Shown here in pieces: positions 1-9,032 of a stretch of 64,000 bases of DNA. The stretch is taken from positions 1 through 64,000 of the forward strand of contig WGMQ01000047.1 in NCBI GenBank assembly GCA_016125005.1, in the 5' to 3' direction. The DNA is from a bacterium. GTDB taxonomy: Bacteria; Sumerlaeota; Sumerlaeia; SLMS01. Under the pieces are notes generated by a model. That model saw nothing but the letters and a program-made list of their open reading frames with translations, ran no database searches and was not told the origin of the DNA. A program made the translations under genes and the position numbers. The first letter of the stretch is position 1. Each line of letters starts with the position of its first letter.

Positions 1-76
1 TCAGGCGGAAAAGCCCAAGGCCGCACCCACCAAGGAGACCAAGTCTGGTGCCAAGAAGAAGAAAAAGAAGAGGTGA
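1..76 (+). CDS. C-terminal end of a CDS truncated by the window edge (Lys-rich tail ...TKETKSGAKKKKKKR*)
   Basis: Frame 2 reads QAEKPKAAPTKETKSGAKKKKKKR then TGA at 74-76; open to the window edge. Confidence 0.55.
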   Translation, partial: QAEKPKAAPTKETKSGAKKKKKKR

Positions 77-78
77 AG

Positions 79-129
79 GGCGGGTCCTGTGAAGATGAGT
101 TACCACGGAGACACAGAGACACGGAGAAC
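79..129 (+). repeat. Direct repeat, left copy, flanking the GxxExxY gene
   Basis: ggcgggtcctgtgaagatgagttaccacggagacacagagacacggagaac matches 568-618 with 3 mismatches in 51. Confidence 0.9.
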
Positions 130-206
130 AACAGGACGAGAGGTATCGTCTGCACGGTACCTTTCCTCTGTTTATCCATGCTCTGTATATCCGGCGGGAG
201 TTGCGC

Positions 207-581
207 ATGCTAATTCATGAAGCCATGACGCAGCAAATAATCGCCGCAGCCATAGAAGTGCATCGCGAGTTGGGACCCGGGCTGCTCGAGGGCCTTTATG
301 AGGAGTGTCTCTGCCACGAGCTGACCCTCGGCGGCTTGTCTTGGCGTCGGCAGGTCGCCCTGCCGGTCATGTACAAGCAGAAGCAGTTGCAGACGGAGTA
401 TCGGTTGGATTTGGTAGTTGAGGAAAAGGTGATCCTCGAACTCAAGGCCGTCGAAAAGCTACTCCCAATCCACCACGCGCAAATCATGACGTACCTGAAA
501 CTCACCGGCTTTAGGGTGGGATTGCTGATGAACTTCAATGTGCCGGTCATGAAGGACGGCATCGTCAGGCGGGTCCTGTGA
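207..581 (+). CDS. GxxExxY protein (PD-(D/E)XK nuclease-like superfamily)
   Basis: Contains GPGLLEGLYEECL, the hallmark GxxExxY signature, and RLDLVVEEKVILELKAVEKL; ~125 aa as expected for the family. Confidence 0.9.
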   Translation: MLIHEAMTQQIIAAAIEVHRELGPGLLEGLYEECLCHELTLGGLSWRRQVALPVMYKQKQLQTEYRLDLVVEEKVILELKAVEKLLPIHHAQIMTYLKLTGFRVGLLMNFNVPVMKDGIVRRVL

Positions 582-618
582 AGATGAGTCACCACGGAGG
601 CACGGAGACACGGAGAAC
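568..618 (+). repeat. Direct repeat, right copy, flanking the GxxExxY gene (includes the gene's last codons)
   Basis: 48/51 identity with 79-129. Confidence 0.9.
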
Positions 619-715
619 TAGATCGGTGGCCTCCAGTCGTGCCTGCATCACGACGACCTTGGACTTGAAGCCCTTCTCTCCATGCTTTTCCTCCGTGTCT
701 CCGTGCCTCCGTGGT
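591..715. repeat. Perfect 25-bp inverted repeat accaCGGAGGCACGGAGACACGGAG (591-615) / CTCCGTGTCTCCGTGCCTCCGTggt (691-715)
   Basis: Direct reading of both arms. Confidence 0.9.
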
Positions 716-795
716 AGCCCTTTTCTTTTCCTCGCCTCCCGCCCGTTGAACCCCATTCCCAAAGCCACCAACCCGCCCACGAAGGAGAACCTCCT

Positions 796-1611
796 GTGAC
801 AACGGCGATTGAAAAACTCAAGGCAGCACAGGCCCGCACCGGGAGCCTGCTTTCCGTTGGGCTCGAGCCCTGCGCCGAGTACCTTCCCGCCTCCATGACC
901 GCGGACCTCGGCAACTACGAGTCCTTCCTCCGCGACATCATCGAGGCGTCCGCGGAGCACGTCTGCGCCTTCAAGTTCAACCTGGCCCATTTCGAGGCGC
1001 TGGGCTGGGAGGGCATGGAGCTGCTGTACTGCGTTCGCGACATGATCCCCGACAATGTGCTCGTGATCGCCGATGCCAAGCGCGGCGACATTGGCTCCAC
1101 CGCCAAGCAATATGCCGAGGCGATTTTCGGCAAGCTCAAGGCCGACGCGGTGACGCTCAATCCTCTCATGGGACGAGACAGCGCCGCGCCGTTCCTCGAG
1201 TGGAAAGACAAGCTGAACATCTTCCTGGTACTGACCTCCAACCCGGGTGCCGCGGACTTCCTGCTGCCGAACGATCTATACAAGTCCATCGCCCACGCGG
1301 TGAAGGGATGGAACGAGCACGCGGGGAACTGCGCCTTCGTCACCGGCGCCACGCGCCCGGCGCAACTCGGCGAGCTGCGCGCCATCGCCCCGTCCATTCC
1401 GTTCCTGGTTCCGGGCCTCGGAGCCCAGGGGGGAGACCTGGCGGAGACCATTCGCCACGGCCGCATTACGGGCGACTTCTCCGGCCTGATCCTGCACGTC
1501 ACCCGCGGCATCCTTCCCGGACCGACCGAGACCGGCGATCCGGTGGAACTGATCCGCGCGAAGGTCCAGCAGTGGAATCGCGACATCGAGAAAGCGAGGA
1601 GCGCACGATGA
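796..1611 (+). CDS. pyrF: Orotidine 5'-phosphate decarboxylase (type 2)
   Basis: DAKRGDIGSTAKQYAEA motif, SVGLEP N-terminus, length 271 aa; overlaps pyrE by ATGA; GTG start. Confidence 0.95.
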   Translation: MTTAIEKLKAAQARTGSLLSVGLEPCAEYLPASMTADLGNYESFLRDIIEASAEHVCAFKFNLAHFEALGWEGMELLYCVRDMIPDNVLVIADAKRGDIGSTAKQYAEAIFGKLKADAVTLNPLMGRDSAAPFLEWKDKLNIFLVLTSNPGAADFLLPNDLYKSIAHAVKGWNEHAGNCAFVTGATRPAQLGELRAIAPSIPFLVPGLGAQGGDLAETIRHGRITGDFSGLILHVTRGILPGPTETGDPVELIRAKVQQWNRDIEKARSAR

Positions 1612-2195
1612 ACATCGAGGAACGGGTCGAGGAACTGTTGGAGGAAACCGGCGCGCTCAAGCGCGGCCATTTCCTGCTGAGCTCTGGCCTGCACAGCGAC
1701 CGTTATTGCCAGTGCGCCGCCCTTTTCGAGGAACCGGCCATGGCCGAGGAAGTGGCCCGCCTCATGGCGGACGCGCTCCCCGAGGACCTGACCGTCGACA
1801 CGGTGCTGAGCCCCGCCATCGGCGGCATCCTGTGGGGCTACGAACTGGCCCGCGCCCTCGGCGCCCGCAGCCTCTTCGCGGAACGCAAGCCGGGCGAGTT
1901 GTTTCAACTCCGCCGCGGATTCCACCTCAGCCGTGGCGAGCGCGTCCTGCTGGCCGAGGATGTGGTGACGACGGGTCGCAGCGTGCTGGAAGTCGTGCCG
2001 CTCATCGAGGCGGCGGGCGCGGAACTCGTCGGCTTCGCCAGCATCGCCGACCGCAGCGCCGGCAAGTTCACGCCGAGCCACCCGTTCTATTCGCTCATCA
2101 AGCTGAACTTCCAGACCTGGGCCCCCGCCGATTGTCCGCACTGCGCTGCAGGAACCGCGATCGACAAACCGGGCAGCCGCGTCGAGAAGGGGTGA
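1608..2195 (+). CDS. pyrE: Orotate phosphoribosyltransferase
   Basis: PRPP-binding motif VLLAEDVVTTGRSVLE; GHFLLSSGLHSDRY N-terminus; ATG at 1608 overlaps pyrF stop. Confidence 0.95.
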   Translation: MNIEERVEELLEETGALKRGHFLLSSGLHSDRYCQCAALFEEPAMAEEVARLMADALPEDLTVDTVLSPAIGGILWGYELARALGARSLFAERKPGELFQLRRGFHLSRGERVLLAEDVVTTGRSVLEVVPLIEAAGAELVGFASIADRSAGKFTPSHPFYSLIKLNFQTWAPADCPHCAAGTAIDKPGSRVEKG

Positions 2196-2196
2196 G

Positions 2197-2712
2197 TCAC
2201 CGCGTCAGGAAATACACCCCCGCGTAGAGCTTCGGATCGACCTGGATTCCGGCCACCATGCGGTCGTGGAGCCACTGGTCGAGTTCGTCGAGGCCCACTT
2301 CGTGAACGGTGATGTCTTCCGAATCGACGCCCCCTCCCGCGGCGACGCGGCGCAGTCCCGTCGCACAGACCAGGACGATGCGTTCGGTTCCCAGCCCCGG
2401 CGATAGGGGACCGCGGGCAACTTCTTCGATGCGGTCTGCCGTGTAGCCGGTTTCCTCCAGCAATTCGCGGCGGGCCGCCACCTGCCAGGATTCCTCCGAC
2501 AACTCGGGCGAATCGCCGACGAGCCCGGCGGGGAGCTCGATCACGCGCCCGCCGACGGGGGGACGCGTTTGCTCCACCAGCAGCAGGCGCCGGTCATCGG
2601 TCATGGCGGCAATCACCACGGCCCAGTGGCAGTTGGTGCGCTCGCAGTACTCCCACCCGCTCGGCTTGCGACGAAGACGCAGGAACCGTCCCTCGGCTAG
2701 AATCTCGTCCAT
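2197..2712 (-). CDS. NUDIX hydrolase (ADP-ribose pyrophosphatase-like)
   Basis: Nudix-box-like ELPAGLVGDSPELSEESWQVAARRELLEETGY. Confidence 0.9.
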   Translation of the reverse strand: MDEILAEGRFLRLRRKPSGWEYCERTNCHWAVVIAAMTDDRRLLLVEQTRPPVGGRVIELPAGLVGDSPELSEESWQVAARRELLEETGYTADRIEEVARGPLSPGLGTERIVLVCATGLRRVAAGGGVDSEDITVHEVGLDELDQWLHDRMVAGIQVDPKLYAGVYFLTR

Positions 2713-2799
2713 GATCGGTCACGCTCCATCATTTCGCGATTGCAGACTCGACACAATGGGGAGCTTCTAGCGGTGATATTCGCCGGGAGGCTATCGAAG

Positions 2800-3132
2800 A
2801 TGAGCAGCGAGCGTGCAGAGATTGCGGTCCTAAGGTTGGGAGGTCCTCGGCTGGCGTATACGGAATGCGACCAGATGAAGGAGATGTTCAATCAGTTGCT
2901 TCGCGCCGGTCAGGTGCGGATCGCTCTGGATTTCAGCGATGTGGAGTTCATGGACAGCACGATGATCGGGACCTTGGTCGCAAGTGTCCGGCGCGTGAAC
3001 TCCTTCGAGGGCCGTGTCGCGATCTGCAACCTCTCCGCGCCGCTCGAGCGACTCATCGCCATCCTCAAGCTGGAAGGCACCTTCCTCGTCTGCAAGTCGG
3101 TTGAGGAGGCGCGGGAGAAGCTCGGAGCCTGA
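2800..3132 (+). CDS. STAS-domain protein (anti-sigma factor antagonist)
   Basis: IALDFSDVEFMDSTMIGTLVASVRRV matches the STAS signature; ATG start chosen inside the longer ORF. Confidence 0.85.
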   Translation: MSSERAEIAVLRLGGPRLAYTECDQMKEMFNQLLRAGQVRIALDFSDVEFMDSTMIGTLVASVRRVNSFEGRVAICNLSAPLERLIAILKLEGTFLVCKSVEEAREKLGA

Positions 3133-3137
3133 GACAC

Positions 3138-3752
3138 TCAGGTCAGCGGAGGCTTCTGCGTCCGCCGCATTTCGATGTGCAGCGTCTCCATGAACTTCCC
3201 CTCGCGGTCCGGGACGTGCATCGCCGTCAGGATGCGATCCGGCGTGAGGAACCGAAACACCACCAGGCAGTCATGCCGCGTCTTGAACATGGGGTTGGAA
3301 TACTCCCCCCAGAGCCGGATTGAGCCATCCGTGTCGTACCACCCGCCCTCGGCCAGCAGCGTCCCGTTGTGGATCGACTCGATCATGGACAAGGTGTACT
3401 TGCCGATCACGTTGTCATAGCCGAGCTGATATTGTAGTTCCCAGTTGGTCAGCTCCGATTCAATCCGCCAGTTCATCTGGACGAAACGACCGTCGAAGAT
3501 CGTCTCACAGGCGACCTGCCCCTTGGCGTCAAAGTGCGGGCCGTAGCCGCAGGCGTCGAATCCGCCGTCGAGAGACCACCTACCCACAAACCCCAAGAGG
3601 CGCGCGTGCTCTGGCGACTTGGCGGAGATACGGTTGAATTGTCTCCAAAGCCGCCTCAGTTCTTCCGTGGGTAGATTGTCGTGGTCGCCAAAATCGGGGG
3701 TATCCGCCGGTTTCTCGTCGTCCGGAGGAATTGTCATCATTTGATCTCCCAA
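3138..3752 (-). CDS. DUF1579-like protein
   Basis: LLGFVGRWSLDGGFD...CETIFDGRFVQMNW...GYDNVIGKYTLSMIES pattern. Confidence 0.65.
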   Translation of the reverse strand: MGDQMMTIPPDDEKPADTPDFGDHDNLPTEELRRLWRQFNRISAKSPEHARLLGFVGRWSLDGGFDACGYGPHFDAKGQVACETIFDGRFVQMNWRIESELTNWELQYQLGYDNVIGKYTLSMIESIHNGTLLAEGGWYDTDGSIRLWGEYSNPMFKTRHDCLVVFRFLTPDRILTAMHVPDREGKFMETLHIEMRRTQKPPLT

Positions 3753-3904
3753 GTTATGCTATCGGAAGAGTCGAGCGGAACGGCGTGCTCAGGGCAACGC
3801 GAATGTTGCGAAAATCAAATCTGTAAGCCGAAAACGCTCCAAATCGGAGGCCGACACTTTATTCAATTTGTCTGTAATTGTTAATGCTTGCCACCGCCAC
3901 GCGA

Positions 3905-4828
3905 TCAGACAGGAAGGCACAGGTACGCCGCCCATTCGTCCATCTCGAATTCCTCGGCGACGCGGAAGCCCTGCGCGGTGACGCTGGCACGGACCGCCTC
4001 GCGCTCGCCCATCATGAAACCGGAAAGCACCAGGGGCTTGTCGATCTGGCGCAGCTTTCCAAGAAGCGGCGTGAACCGCTCGCTCAGCATGTTGCAGACG
4101 ATGAGGTCCGGCTCGGCGAAGCCGCGGGCCATGCCCTCCTCCATGCCTTCGAGCGGGCTCGGGCTCAGCACAAAGCAAACGCGATCGGAAACCCCGTTGA
4201 GGCCCGCGTTGAGGAGGAAGTTCTCCTCGCAAACCGGGTCGTACTCCACGCCGATGGCCTGGCTCATCCCCAGCATGATGGCGGCAAAAGCGAGAATCCC
4301 GGAGCCGGTGCCCACATCCAGCAGGCACTTCCCCGGTAGCCCCTGCTTCTCCAGAATCCGAAGACAAAGCCGCGTGGTTTCGTGGGAGCCGGTGCCGAAG
4401 GCCTGACCCGGGTCGATCTGCACCAAGAACGCGTCGGCGGGGGCGTCGGCGGGAAGCTGGTTCTCCCACGGCGGACCCACGTAGACACGGTCCCCAATGC
4501 GCGCAGTGCGGAAGAACTGACGCCAGGTCTTCCCCCAGTCCTCGTTCTCGATGGGGCTGGCGCTTAGCTTGTAGCAGCCGGCGGGAAGCAGGTCCGCGGC
4601 AAGTTCCTCGACACCCCGGAGAACCTGCTCAAGGGTGCCTTCCTCCGGCGCGAAGAACATCATCGCCGCCTTGGGAATCGGGAGGATCTCCTTCGGACTG
4701 AGGGAAAGGTCCTGCACTCCCTGGCAGTTCAATTGCAGGGAAACGAGCGCCACGAGATAGTCCCAGGAGTCCTGCGGGGGCTCGGAGGAAAACTCGATCA
4801 GAATGCCATGCCACGGTTCGTTTGTCAT
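3905..4828 (-). CDS. prmA: Ribosomal protein L11 methyltransferase
   Basis: IDPGQAFGTGSHETTRLCLRIL...LLDVGTGSGILAFAA...DLIVCNM; start MTNEPWHG at 4828. Confidence 0.92.
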   Translation of the reverse strand: MTNEPWHGILIEFSSEPPQDSWDYLVALVSLQLNCQGVQDLSLSPKEILPIPKAAMMFFAPEEGTLEQVLRGVEELAADLLPAGCYKLSASPIENEDWGKTWRQFFRTARIGDRVYVGPPWENQLPADAPADAFLVQIDPGQAFGTGSHETTRLCLRILEKQGLPGKCLLDVGTGSGILAFAAIMLGMSQAIGVEYDPVCEENFLLNAGLNGVSDRVCFVLSPSPLEGMEEGMARGFAEPDLIVCNMLSERFTPLLGKLRQIDKPLVLSGFMMGEREAVRASVTAQGFRVAEEFEMDEWAAYLCLPV

Positions 4829-5102
4829 GGGCGAATGATGCGAGGGGTGGCGCGTGGGGAGGCAACCGGAAAGGGCGGTGGAGGATTGCGGGATCGTGTT
4901 GGTCCTGAAATGACAGGCGCAAGAATCCGCCTTGACAGAGCCCCCCTTCTGCGTAGCTTTTGCGGCTCCGCCGGAGCGTGTCTCGTGGTGGCGACTGGCT
5001 CCCCGTCCAGAAGCCTGCCAAGAGGGCGCTCTCCCGGAAAACACGATGCCAGTGGTTGGTGGACCGGCAGCATCGTAAACCAAGAACGAGAACAAAGGTT
5101 TC

Positions 5103-5573
5103 ATGAGAGCACAAGACAGCACCCTCTCGAAGCCGTCGGAAATTCAGGAGAAGTGGTATATCGTGGACGCCGAGGGCCTCGTTGTGGGCCGCGTTGCCTC
5201 CCGTATTGCCAAGCTCCTCCGCGGCAAGACGCTCGCCAACTATAGCCCGCACCTTGACTTCAAGGTCCACGTCATCATCACCAACGCCGACAAGGTGGTC
5301 TTCACCGGCAACAAGCTGGAAGACAAGGTTTACGTGCACCACAGCCGTTTCCGCACCGGCCTCAAGTCGATCTCGGCCCGTCACCTCCTCGAGCAGAAGC
5401 CCGAGGAAGTGCTCCGCAAGGCCATCCACGGCATGCTGCCGAAGAACCGCCTCGGCCGCGTCCTCGACAAGCACGTGCGCATCTATCGCTCGGGCGCCTA
5501 CACGGGCCAGCACGACGCCCAGAAGCCGGAACAGCTTGTCGTCAAGACGCGCGTTCCCAAAGCCACCCTTTGA
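5103..5573 (+). CDS. rplM: 50S ribosomal protein L13
   Basis: KWYIVDAEGLVVGRVAS...LRGKTLANYSPHLD...GMLPKNRLGR. Confidence 0.97.
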   Translation: MRAQDSTLSKPSEIQEKWYIVDAEGLVVGRVASRIAKLLRGKTLANYSPHLDFKVHVIITNADKVVFTGNKLEDKVYVHHSRFRTGLKSISARHLLEQKPEEVLRKAIHGMLPKNRLGRVLDKHVRIYRSGAYTGQHDAQKPEQLVVKTRVPKATL

Positions 5574-5593
5574 CGACGGAGAGTTGACGACCC

Positions 5594-5995
5594 ATGGCTG
5601 AAAAGCTCGAACAGTATCTCGGCACCGGTCGACGCAAGTGCGCCGTCGCCCGTGTTTATCTTCGCCCCGGCAAGGGCAAGATGGTTGTGAATGGCAAGGA
5701 GTGGAAGTCCTACTTCGGCGACCGCCCCATGCTCGACCAGTACATGCGCTCCCCCCTCAAGGACACCGGCAACGTCACGAAGTTCGACATCGTCGTGAAC
5801 GTTCAGGGCGGTGGCCCCAACGGTCAGGCCGGCGCGATCCGTCACGGCATCGCCCGCGCCCTCCTGAAGGTCAGCGACTCCAATCGCATCGTCCTCAAGA
5901 AGGCCGGCTTCCTTACCCGCGATCCCCGCGTCAAGGAACGTCGCAAGTACGGCCTCCGCAAGGCCCGTCGCGCCTCGCAGTTCAGCAAGCGCTAA
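5594..5995 (+). CDS. rpsI: 30S ribosomal protein S9
   Basis: [19 protein letters not shown]...[19 protein letters not shown]...[25 protein letters not shown]. Confidence 0.98.
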   Translation: MAEKLEQYLGTGRRKCAVARVYLRPGKGKMVVNGKEWKSYFGDRPMLDQYMRSPLKDTGNVTKFDIVVNVQGGGPNGQAGAIRHGIARALLKVSDSNRIVLKKAGFLTRDPRVKERRKYGLRKARRASQFSKR

Positions 5996-6028
5996 TACCC
6001 AGCGCCTGCTTCAATGTGCCAACACCCA

Positions 6029-6066
6029 CGGGAGGCTCCTTCGCAGGAGCCTCCCGTTTCTTTTTC
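6029..6066 (+). terminator. Rho-independent terminator downstream of rpsI
   Basis: cgggaggctcct-tcgc-aggagcctcccg followed by tttcttttt. Confidence 0.9.
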
Positions 6067-6188
6067 GCCCGGAAAAGTTTTACCACGGGCAGGGCCATCC
6101 CCCCGCCGCATGAAAAGCCGTTTCCTTGACAGGCGATGGCTTTGATGGAACGGTCCACATGCCGCAGGCAGGACAGGTGGATTTTTCG

Positions 6189-7874
6189 ATGGAATTAACC
6201 AAGACTCCCATCCCCGTTGTCGAACCCACTGAGGAACTCTCGGTGCCACTGGCTCCGGCGGCTGCCCCCATGGCCATGCTGGACGCCTCCGCCGACGAGA
6301 TCTCAATCCTCCTCCGCCGAGTCGCCCTCCACACGTTCCAAAACGACGGGCTTTGCCGCGTCCTCGGTTATCTCGTGGCCATGCCGCGACGTACCCTGGA
6401 AGCTGTCTTCGACGAATCAGAGCTCGATCCCTCCGAATTGCCGTCCTTCCCCGTCCGCATCGACACCAGAGCGCGCCTCCTCGACGGGATTACAATCTTC
6501 GAACCGAAGCCGGGTCACCTCATTCCCCCAGCGGCTCCGCACGCGCCCGGACTTACCGATACGGTGGCGCTCCCTCTGCATTCCAAGGACGACCTGCTGG
6601 GGCTGGTGGTCTTTCAATCGAAGTCGCCCCGCCACTGGGACGAGTCTTGGGCCCGCCAGCTGGCCGAGCTTTTCGTTCGCGGTCTCCGGCGCCACGAAAT
6701 GGCGCGGCGACAGGAGACCGAGACCCACTTGATGGACACGCTGATGCGTCACCTGCCCGACGCGATCTACTTCAAGGATGCCCAGAGCCGCTTCATCCGC
6801 GCCAGCCGTCAGGTCGTGACACAGAACGGGTTCCTCAGTTTCTCCGAATTGCAGGGGAAGACGGACTTCGACCTCTTCACCCAGGAGCATGCGGCCCAGG
6901 CATTCCGCGACGAAGAAACGGTGATGAGGACTGGCACGCCGATTATCGCAAAAGAGGAAAAGGAAACCTGGCCTGATGGACACGTCACCTGGGTCCTGAC
7001 CACCAAGATGCCGTTCCGCGATCGGCACGGGCGTATCGTCGGCACCTTCGGCATGTCCCGCGATATCACGCAGCTTCGCCAGACGCAGGCTGCCCTTCTG
7101 GAAAGTCAGGAAATGCTCCGCCAGCGCTACCAGGCGATGGAGAACGATCTGGCCCAGGCGCGCATCATCCAGATGGCGCTGCTTCCCCAGACACCTCCCG
7201 AGTACAAGCAACTTCAGATTCGTTTCCGCTACGAGCCGCTGGATGCGGTGGGCGGAGACTTCTTCTCCTTCCGGCGCCTGCCTAGCGGAGGGCTGGCAGT
7301 GTTCCTTGGCGACCTGACAGGTCATGGCGTCTCCGCGGCGCTGTTCATGTCCCTCATCCGCTGCATGACCGAGCGGGTGTTCGAGACGGACGGGAGCAAA
7401 CCGGGGACCTACGTGAGCGCCCTCGATCAGGCACTGCTTGGCCAGATTCCCCACGGGTTCATCACCGCCATCTACTGCGTGCTGGAGCCCAACCCCGACG
7501 GCACCGTGAGCCTTTCCTGGTGCGGAGCGGGGCATCCGGATCCGATCATTTGGCGCAAGGCCACGGGCACCACGGAGCAACTCCCTGGTGGCGATGGAGC
7601 CATTGGCATTTTCGAAAGCTTCCCTCGCGAAGAGCGACGCATGACCTTGCTCCCGGGCGACCGGCTGTTCCTCTACACCGACGGCATTCCCGAAACGCTC
7701 ACGCCGGAGGGGAACATGCTGGGCTTCGAGAGCGTCGGCACTTGCATCGCCGACGCGCACCGTCCTGATCTGGAGATGACGCTGGATAACCTGCTGCGCC
7801 GGGTCCGGGAGTTCCGCGGCGACGCTCCCGCAGAGGACGACATCGCCCTGATCGGTATCGAGGTGAACGGCTGA
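6189..7874 (+). CDS. PAS-domain SpoIIE/PP2C-type serine phosphatase
   Basis: PAS segment PDAIYFKDAQSRFIRASRQ; SpoIIE core DAVGGDFFSFRRLPSGGLAVFLGDLTGHGVSAALFMSL and LFLYTDGIPETLTPEG; start uncertain (6126, 6159 or 6189). Confidence 0.9.
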   Translation: MELTKTPIPVVEPTEELSVPLAPAAAPMAMLDASADEISILLRRVALHTFQNDGLCRVLGYLVAMPRRTLEAVFDESELDPSELPSFPVRIDTRARLLDGITIFEPKPGHLIPPAAPHAPGLTDTVALPLHSKDDLLGLVVFQSKSPRHWDESWARQLAELFVRGLRRHEMARRQETETHLMDTLMRHLPDAIYFKDAQSRFIRASRQVVTQNGFLSFSELQGKTDFDLFTQEHAAQAFRDEETVMRTGTPIIAKEEKETWPDGHVTWVLTTKMPFRDRHGRIVGTFGMSRDITQLRQTQAALLESQEMLRQRYQAMENDLAQARIIQMALLPQTPPEYKQLQIRFRYEPLDAVGGDFFSFRRLPSGGLAVFLGDLTGHGVSAALFMSLIRCMTERVFETDGSKPGTYVSALDQALLGQIPHGFITAIYCVLEPNPDGTVSLSWCGAGHPDPIIWRKATGTTEQLPGGDGAIGIFESFPREERRMTLLPGDRLFLYTDGIPETLTPEGNMLGFESVGTCIADAHRPDLEMTLDNLLRRVREFRGDAPAEDDIALIGIEVNG

Positions 7875-7883
7875 GGGGGGCCC

Positions 7884-8912
7884 TTACGCCTCGGCCTTCT
7901 TCTCCGCCTTTGCCACCGGTTTGATGTCTGCGGTATCGACCGCTTCCGGCAGGAGGCGCCCGAACACGAGGCGTCCCGCGTTTGTCTGCATCAGACTCAC
8001 GATGGTGATCGGAACCGTGCGCCCGATCAGCGGACGCGCTTCGTCGACCACGACCATCGTTCCGTCGTCCAGGTAGCCAACGCCCTGACCGGCGTCCTTG
8101 CCTTCGCGCTGGATTGCCAGGACGAGCTGATCGCCGACGCTGAGCGTCGGGCGCAGCGCGGCGCTCAGTGTGTTCACGTTGAGGGCCTTCACCTGGTGGA
8201 GGCCAGCGACCTTGCCCAGGTTGTAGTCGTTCGTCAGGATGCTGGCGCCCAGTTCCTTCGCCAGCAGGATCAGCTTGTGATCGGCGCCGTGGACCTCGGG
8301 GTAGTCTTTCTCAAAAAGCTGGAACTGGACGACGTCCTTAAAGGCATCGAGGTTCTCCAAGCCCTTGCGGCCGCTGTGGCGCTTGGCTGCGTCGCGCGAG
8401 TCCGCGAGGGTCTGCAATTCGTCGAGCACAAAGGTCGGCACGATCGCGTTCCGCGCCAGAAAACCGAGCGCGTAGAGATCCTTCACACGCCCGTCGATGA
8501 TGGCCGAGGTGTCCAGAAGCACACTGTCCTCGCGGGGAGACGTGATAAAGAAGCGCAGCCGCGAGAGCGACACACGATCCGCGTTTCGCAGCGCCATCAC
8601 GACGCCGAAATACATGAACAGCAGGTTGAAGCCGGCCTTGGCCGCGTCCTGCCCGCCCAACATGTTCTCCGGAAAAGTGTCGCGGAAGAGGCGCGAGAAG
8701 GCCAGACCGAGGAAGGCCCCCACGGCGCTCAGCACGATCTTTTTGGCCGAGAGTACGCGCGTTGCGTACTCCAGCGTGACGATGAAGAGTGCCAGCAACA
8801 GGGCGATCAGTGAAAACTCGGGACCGCCTTGGCTACCTGCCTTTCCGACCCAGTATCCGCACAAGGTCAGAGTCAGGACGAACAAGACTCGGACAATCCA
8901 AATAGGTTGCAT
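7884..8912 (-). CDS. PIN/TRAM-domain membrane protein (YacL-like)
   Basis: N-terminal TM segments; LLDTSAIIDGRVKDLYALGFL; LTNDYNLGKVAGLHQVKALNVNTLSAALRP; TRAM-like C-terminus. Confidence 0.88.
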   Translation of the reverse strand: MQPIWIVRVLFVLTLTLCGYWVGKAGSQGGPEFSLIALLLALFIVTLEYATRVLSAKKIVLSAVGAFLGLAFSRLFRDTFPENMLGGQDAAKAGFNLLFMYFGVVMALRNADRVSLSRLRFFITSPREDSVLLDTSAIIDGRVKDLYALGFLARNAIVPTFVLDELQTLADSRDAAKRHSGRKGLENLDAFKDVVQFQLFEKDYPEVHGADHKLILLAKELGASILTNDYNLGKVAGLHQVKALNVNTLSAALRPTLSVGDQLVLAIQREGKDAGQGVGYLDDGTMVVVDEARPLIGRTVPITIVSLMQTNAGRLVFGRLLPEAVDTADIKPVAKAEKKAEA

Positions 8913-9032
8913 TAGCGGCGGAGAACCCTCCTTGGGTGCATTTAATCGACCTCATCCAGCCAGATGTCTCAACAACGATACGGGAAATTTTAGAGCGCTG
9001 CTTGCATTCTGCAACAGGACAGTCGAGGATGG

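Noticed and set aside
578-799. Small ORFs such as MSHHGGTETRRT... in the CACGGAG repeat region
   Set aside because: Translation of the non-coding repeat; no independent coding support.
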